Assembly (NCBI GenBank): GCA_963773055.1
Contig: CAVYZL010000006.1
Location: 1,240,001 to 1,304,000, forward strand
Source: PALSA-612 sp963773055
GTDB taxonomy: Bacteria > Actinomycetota > Thermoleophilia > Gaiellales > Gaiellaceae
Direction of reading: 5' to 3'
DNA: 64,000 nucleotides
Shown: positions 57,323-64,000 of the stretch, piece by piece
Position numbering within the stretch: the stretch's first letter is position 1
Layout: each line of letters starts with the position of its first letter
Position numbers and translations under genes: made by a program
Notes under the pieces: generated by a model
The model's input: the letters and a program-made list of their open reading frames with translations, nothing else
Told to the model about the DNA's origin: nothing
Databases searched by the model: none

Positions 57323-57987
57323 TGGAGCACGGCTGCGAGGACTAGGAGCGCGAACAGCGCCGCCGCGAAGGCGGTCGCACAGAGCGAGCGCACCCAGCTC
57401 CAGCTCTCGACCGTCCGTACGCCGACAACGACAAGCGCGAGCGCCCAGAGGGTGAAGGCGCCGTCGACGGCCGTCAGCACATGTGCGGTCGCACCGTCGT
57501 CGGAGCCGCCACTCCGGAACAGGTCGGCGCCGAAGATCGCGATCCGCACTGGCCAGACGACGATGAGCGCGAGCACGAACGGGGCCGTCGACAGGCCGAC
57601 GACATACCGCGCTCGGCGGTAGCGCGACATCGAGCCGAGGCAGCGCAGACCGAGCAAGAGCGCTGCCCCGCCGAGCCAGTAGTTCTGGATCGCCACCAGG
57701 GCGCCAGCGACGATCGCTTCGACGCAGACGAGCAGCCAGTCGAACTCGGGGTCGTCGAACAGCTGGCCGGCCGTCGCCGTCGCGAGGAACATCGCGATTC
57801 CCGCGACGAACGTGATCGCGACGATCGGCTCCGACAGCGCGTCCATCGTGTCCTCGTCCGCATCGCGAAGCGACGCGAACACCTCCTGCGGCCGCCAGAG
57901 AACACGCGGCGCGCGGCGCCACCACTCCCGCTCCTCTGTCTTGATCCGCTCAGCCCGCGTCACGTTCACGCGCAGGAGCCTAGACAC
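57319..57987 (-). CDS. Polytopic membrane protein (Yip1-like)
   Basis: 222 aa with five hydrophobic helices after a charged N-terminus (ERIKTEEREWWRRAPRVLWR). A Yip1/YckC-like layout with WRPQEVFASLRD before the first helix. No catalytic residues. Alternative GTG at 57969. It converges with panB, the stops overlapping by 4 nt. Confidence 0.65.
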   Translation of the reverse strand: MSRLLRVNVTRAERIKTEEREWWRRAPRVLWRPQEVFASLRDADEDTMDALSEPIVAITFVAGIAMFLATATAGQLFDDPEFDWLLVCVEAIVAGALVAIQNYWLGGAALLLGLRCLGSMSRYRRARYVVGLSTAPFVLALIVVWPVRIAIFGADLFRSGGSDDGATAHVLTAVDGAFTLWALALVVVGVRTVESWSWVRSLCATAFAAALFALLVLAAVLH

Positions 57988-58040
57988 TTGAGTCTTCCGC
58001 GCGGGCGATTCACTAAGACCGTTCGGGTCAGCTAGAAGCC

Positions 58041-59411
58041 TCAGGCGGACACGGCGGCAAACAGCCGCCAGCTGCCGGGCACGCCTTTCAGGACGCGGTC
58101 GCCGCGTTCGACGAAGTCGAGCCCAGAGCCCGAGACGAGGTCCTTCACCGTCGAGGTCACGAGCACTTCTCCGGGCCCCGCCTCGGCCGCCACGCGGGCT
58201 CCGACGTGCACGGAGATGCCGCCGACGCCCTGGTCGAGGAGCTCGACCTCACCGGCGTGGACTCCGGCGCGGATCTCGAGCCCGTCGCGTCCCGCTGACG
58301 TGACGATCGCCTGGGCACAGCGAATGGCGCGCGCCGGGCCGTCGAAGGTGGCGAGAAAGCCGTCGCCCGCCCGGTCTATCTCCCGCCCGCGGTACTCGTC
58401 GAGGTAGCCACGTACGAGAGCGTTGTGCCGCTCTAGGAGCTCCCGCCACCGTGCGTCGCCGAGCTCGGCAGCGCGCTGCGTCGACCCGACCACGTCCGTG
58501 AACAGCACCGTGACGAGCACGCGATCCGGCCGTCGCGCTGGCGCCGCGCCGGTGACGAACCGCGCCACCTCCGACACGACACTCTCCGAATCGCCGACCC
58601 ACGGCAGGTAATCCTTTCCCGGCAGGGCGACGAGCTTCGCGCCCGGAATCCGCTCCGCGATGTACTGCGACTCCTCGAGCGGCGGCATGTCGACCGGCCC
58701 CTTCGGGAGATGCGCCTCGGCGCGGTCGAGCACGAGCGTCGGTACGCGGATCAAAGGAAGCACCTCGCGTGCATCCATGAAGCTCTGCATGTGCATGAAC
58801 GCCTTGGCCGTCGCCGGGCTTGCGGCCGTGCGCATCATCCGCGCAGCCCACTCCACAAACTGCAGGTTGTCGGCCTCGGTCGGGGCGAGCCGCCCTACCC
58901 ACGAGGCGGCGAATGCATCCGTACCCCACTCCTCGGCGGTCTCCCGCCAGGCGCGCTGTTCGTCCTCCGTCGGGCCCCACGGGAAGTCATCGGTCCTGAC
59001 TCCGGCCTTGACCGTTCCCGCGTAGAGCACGAGCTGCGTGACACGCTCCGGGTGGGAGGCGGCGAAGAAGAGAGCAATGGGACACCCGTAGCCCTGTCCG
59101 AGCAGTGCAGCCTGCTCACTGCCGATCGCGTCGAGGATCGCGCGTACGTCGTCGGTGCGCTCCTCGAGGTTCGGCATGGACGCTGGAGGGACGGGGTCGG
59201 AGAGGCCGATACCCCTCTTGTCGAAGATGATCAGGCGCGAAAACGAGGCGAGATCGCCCAGAAAGCGGGCGATCGACGGCTCCTCCCAGTAGAGGTCGAG
59301 ATGTGAGATCCAGCCCGGCACGTAGACCAGGTCGGGCGGCCCCTCGCCGAGCGTCTGATAGGCGATGTGGTAATCGCCGCTGCGGGCGTACTTCGTCGCC
59401 GGCCGCTCCAT
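58041..59411 (-). CDS. Alpha/beta-hydrolase-like domain fused to a class III adenylate/guanylate cyclase
   Basis: 456 aa. Residues 1-270 follow the alpha/beta-hydrolase fold (YHIAYQTLGEGPPDLVYVPG), but the nucleophile elbow G-x-S-x-G reads GQGYG, so the Ser is missing. Residues 295-456 are a class III cyclase: VTVLFTDVVGSTQRAAELGD and DRAGDGFLATFDGPARAI carry the two metal Asp, and GVHAGEVELLD continues the site. It could be a ligand-sensing cyclase making cAMP. TACGAT lies 10 nt before the ATG. Confidence 0.85.
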   Translation of the reverse strand: MERPATKYARSGDYHIAYQTLGEGPPDLVYVPGWISHLDLYWEEPSIARFLGDLASFSRLIIFDKRGIGLSDPVPPASMPNLEERTDDVRAILDAIGSEQAALLGQGYGCPIALFFAASHPERVTQLVLYAGTVKAGVRTDDFPWGPTEDEQRAWRETAEEWGTDAFAASWVGRLAPTEADNLQFVEWAARMMRTAASPATAKAFMHMQSFMDAREVLPLIRVPTLVLDRAEAHLPKGPVDMPPLEESQYIAERIPGAKLVALPGKDYLPWVGDSESVVSEVARFVTGAAPARRPDRVLVTVLFTDVVGSTQRAAELGDARWRELLERHNALVRGYLDEYRGREIDRAGDGFLATFDGPARAIRCAQAIVTSAGRDGLEIRAGVHAGEVELLDQGVGGISVHVGARVAAEAGPGEVLVTSTVKDLVSGSGLDFVERGDRVLKGVPGSWRLFAAVSA

Positions 59412-59474
59412 CCGCCCAGCGATCGTACGCGCTCTTCATGCGCGGGACATCCGGATCGCGGTCTAGCCTCGCGG

Positions 59475-59701
59475 ATCAACACCGCGACGACGATCGTGAC
59501 CTTCCTGATGGTCTTCGTGATCCAGAACACCCAGAACCGGGATGGCGAGGCGCTGCAGATCAAGCTCGACGAGCTTGTCAGAGCGGTGGAGACAGCTGAC
59601 AACGCCTTACTCGATCTCGAAGAGCTGTCCGAGTCGGACCTCGAGATCTTCCGCAAGCGCTACCTCGAGATTGCCCGTAAGGCCCGCCAGCGGGGCGGCT
59701 C

Positions 59702-59705
<4 letters not shown>
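59475..59705 (+). pseudogene. 3' fragment of a low-affinity iron permease-like gene
   Basis: About 70 codons. INTATTIVTFLMVFVIQNTQ and NRDGEALQIKLDELVRAVET match the C-terminal half of low-affinity Fe/Cu permease proteins; the expected N-terminal membrane half is absent upstream. Probably a truncated relic. A GTG at 59496 could start a 69-aa product. Confidence 0.6.
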
Positions 59706-62542
<2,837 letters not shown>

Positions 62543-62551
62543 AACCCATCG

Positions 62552-62557
62552 ATCTTA
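62552..62557 (-). promoter_or_regulatory. -10-like TAAGAT before uvrA
   Basis: TAAGAT ends 9 nt before the ATG at 62542; a possible leaderless promoter. Confidence 0.35.
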
Positions 62558-62658
62558 TCGAGCCGAATCGGACGGGAACGTTTGTTCGCACGGGCCGCGC
62601 GAAGATCCGATGTTTGGCCTCGCGCGTATCCCGGGAACGACCCTACGAAGGAGGCCTC

Positions 62659-63078
62659 ATGCGGATCCGCATCCTCGCCATCGGCGTGACCGTCCTCGCA
62701 GCAGCGGCTCTCGCCGGCTGTGGCGGAAACGACAACTCGTCCTCGACGACCGGCGCCGAGACGACCACTTCGACGTCGACGACGTCGTCCTCGGGAAGCA
62801 CGTTGACGATCTCGGAGACGGAATACAAGCTCGACCCATCGGACCCGACAGTGGCGGGCGCCGGGTCGGCCACGATCGAGGTCAAGAACGACGGCGGCAC
62901 CGAGCACGCTCTGGAGATCGAGGGCAACGGGCTCGAGGAGCAGCGCACCGACACGCTCAGCCCCGGCGACTCGGCGACGCTCACGGTCGACCTGAAGCCG
63001 GGGAAGTACACGATCTACTGCCCGATCGGGAACCACCGCGCCCTCGGCATGAAGGGCACGATCACCGTCAACAGCTAG
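62659..63078 (+). CDS. Cupredoxin-domain lipoprotein
   Basis: 139 aa. Lipobox LAGC near residue 20, a Ser/Thr linker, then a cupredoxin fold with type 1 copper ligands: His in TEHALEIEG, Cys and His in YCPIGNH, Met in LGMKG. It would shuttle electrons or bind Cu outside the membrane. ATG with AAGGAGG 5 nt upstream. Divergent from uvrA. Confidence 0.88.
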   Translation: MRIRILAIGVTVLAAAALAGCGGNDNSSSTTGAETTTSTSTTSSSGSTLTISETEYKLDPSDPTVAGAGSATIEVKNDGGTEHALEIEGNGLEEQRTDTLSPGDSATLTVDLKPGKYTIYCPIGNHRALGMKGTITVNS

Positions 63079-63082
63079 CGGT

Positions 63083-63508
63083 TTAGCTGGCGAGTCGCTC
63101 GACGAGGTCGTGCGCGCGTCGCGCGTGCGGCACGTGCTCGACCTCGAGCGGGCCTGCGTGCAGGGTGCCGTAGCCGAGCATCCGACCGAGGAAAGACTGC
63201 TCGAGCGAGATCGAGCGCAAGCCGTGCACGCGCACGGCCGATGCCTTCTTCCTCGTCACGCCCTGAACGAGAAACACCTTCTCCGTCGTCACGACGAAGC
63301 GCGTCCGGTCCCACCGCCAGACGGCTGCGAAGGCGCTGACGGCGGCGATCCCGATCACGAGCGGGCCGGCGATCGGGACCGGCCACGGCATCGCGAGAAA
63401 GAACAACCCCGCTATCGCGAGCGCAACAGCGCGCAGGAACGGCCGCACGAGCACGACGCCGTGGCGGCGGACGTCAAAGCAGATCCGTTCGTCCGGAAAC
63501 GGTTGCAT
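63083..63508 (-). CDS. Bacterial PH-domain membrane protein
   Basis: 141 aa. Two N-terminal hydrophobic helices (VLVRPFLRAVALAIAGLFFL, PIAGPLVIGIAAVSAFAAV) followed by a PH/DUF304-like beta domain (RTRFVVTTEKVFLVQGVTRK, SLEQSFLGRMLGYGTL). Found in many actinobacteria, role unknown. Convergent with the cupredoxin gene. Confidence 0.8.
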   Translation of the reverse strand: MQPFPDERICFDVRRHGVVLVRPFLRAVALAIAGLFFLAMPWPVPIAGPLVIGIAAVSAFAAVWRWDRTRFVVTTEKVFLVQGVTRKKASAVRVHGLRSISLEQSFLGRMLGYGTLHAGPLEVEHVPHARRAHDLVERLAS

Positions 63509-63544
63509 GCGTTCGCGGCTTCGCCAACCGCGCCGGCTCTCCTC

Positions 63545-63550
63545 TAGGCT
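63545..63550 (+). promoter_or_regulatory. -10-like TAGGCT before the kinase gene
   Basis: TAGGCT ends 7 nt before the TTG at 63558. Confidence 0.4.
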
Positions 63551-63557
63551 CGGCTCG

Positions 63558-64000
63558 TTGCTCGAGCTCCCAGACGGCCTTGCGTGGTGGCACGAGATGC
63601 CAGGGGGCTCCGCCTGGCTCGCCGAGCTTCCTCGACTGGCCGCGGAATGCGCGGAGAAATGGCAACTCGACCTCGAGCGGCCGTTCGAGGAGAGCAATGC
63701 ATCACTCGTCATCCCGGCAGGCGAGGTCGTGCTGAAGCTCAACCCTCCGGAGGAGGAGAGCGAGCACGAGCCCGACGCGCTCCGCATCTGGGACGGCGAC
63801 GGCGCGGTGCTACTCCACGCCTACGACGCGGCTCGGCGAGCGCTGCTCATCGAGCGTTGCATGCCGGGCACGACGCTGCTCGAGACCGACGACGACACGG
63901 CCGGGAACGTCGTCGCCGGGCTGCTCCCGCGCCTGTGGAAGCCACCTGCCGGCGAGATGCGGCGTCTAGCGGAGGTCGCCGCCCGCTGGACGGAAGAACT
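63558..64000 (+). CDS. APH(6)/hydroxyurea-type phosphotransferase, N-terminal part
   Basis: 147 residues to the right edge. ASLVIPAGEVVLKLNPPEEE holds the ATP Lys, EHEPDALRIWDGDGAVLLHA and ALLIERCMPGTTL match the aminoglycoside/hydroxyurea antibiotic resistance kinase family (APH_6_hur), which includes streptomycin 6-kinase. The catalytic His-x-D-x-x-x-x-N loop lies beyond the window. TTG start follows TAGGCT by 7 nt. Native role may be housekeeping rather than resistance. Confidence 0.8.
   Translation, partial: MLELPDGLAWWHEMPGGSAWLAELPRLAAECAEKWQLDLERPFEESNASLVIPAGEVVLKLNPPEEESEHEPDALRIWDGDGAVLLHAYDAARRALLIERCMPGTTLLETDDDTAGNVVAGLLPRLWKPPAGEMRRLAEVAARWTEE

Overview
This window is about 64 kb of very GC-rich bacterial DNA. 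Many starts are GTG or TTG, genes are packed with 4-base stop/start overlaps, and much of it reads as ordinary chromosome. The mix of genes (tatA/tatC, Rex, H+-pumping pyrophosphatase, group II truncated haemoglobin, Eis-type acetyltransferases, PQQ-type sugar dehydrogenases, CHRD and NHL proteins, Cys-rich Tat-exported protein) points to an actinobacterium, most likely a deep-branching soil lineage such as Thermoleophilia (Gaiellales/Solirubrobacterales). That placement is inference from gene content. There is no prophage, CRISPR array, rRNA, transposase or recognisable biosynthetic cluster.

Layout. 1-2647: 5' end of thrS, tatA-tatC, and a frameshifted ring-cleaving dioxygenase. 2708-5528: a tRNA-Val gene and a 30-nt copy of its 5' half bracket two convergent, paralogous M23-fold genes and a promoter-equipped small ORF. 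5700-12650: a loose set of accessory genes (lipoprotein, winged-helix regulator, CHRD protein, decayed AHL lactonase, GNAT, MBL, AlkZ-like glycosylase, truncated haemoglobin). 12645-15720: ferric-reductase-like oxidoreductase, FMN-binding protein and ApbE, a flavinylation/electron-transfer cassette. 15734-23345: two Eis-like acetyltransferases, SRPBCC protein, pcrA, a PadR/membrane-protein pair, and a YbhN-like protein.

23423-28406 is the most interesting region. A cobalamin riboswitch is followed by six overlapping genes: two DUF4430 (transcobalamin beta-domain-like) exported proteins, EcfT, a fused double EcfA, an ECF S component, and a small exported alpha/alpha-barrel protein. Together they look like a vitamin B12 ECF importer fed by a split bacterial counterpart of animal transcobalamin/intrinsic factor.

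28436-38564: VanZ, HAD, two tandem sugar dehydrogenases, two TrkA proteins, two APC permease-UspA fusions separated by a 57-aa membrane protein, and hppA. 38717-47192: NHL protein, Cys-rich Tat protein, LuxR-type regulator, YbdK, a glycosyltransferase, a REP-like palindrome and rex. 47267-54886: glutaredoxin-like protein, gdhA, subtilase, the tsaD-rimI-tsaB-tsaE run with a family 4 uracil-DNA glycosylase, and an FmdB-like zinc ribbon. 55003-64000: a pantothenate operon (DUF2520 ketopantoate reductase candidate, panC, panB), a cyclase with a degenerate alpha/beta-hydrolase domain, uvrA, a cupredoxin lipoprotein, a PH-domain protein, and the start of an APH(6)/hydroxyurea-type kinase.

Two general points. 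First, many monocistronic genes have a TANNNT hexamer only 6-9 nt before the start codon and no Shine-Dalgarno sequence, so leaderless transcription is probably common here. Second, at least six genes carry single-base frameshifts near otherwise intact family sequence; some may be assembly errors, so proteins predicted for those loci need correction before use.
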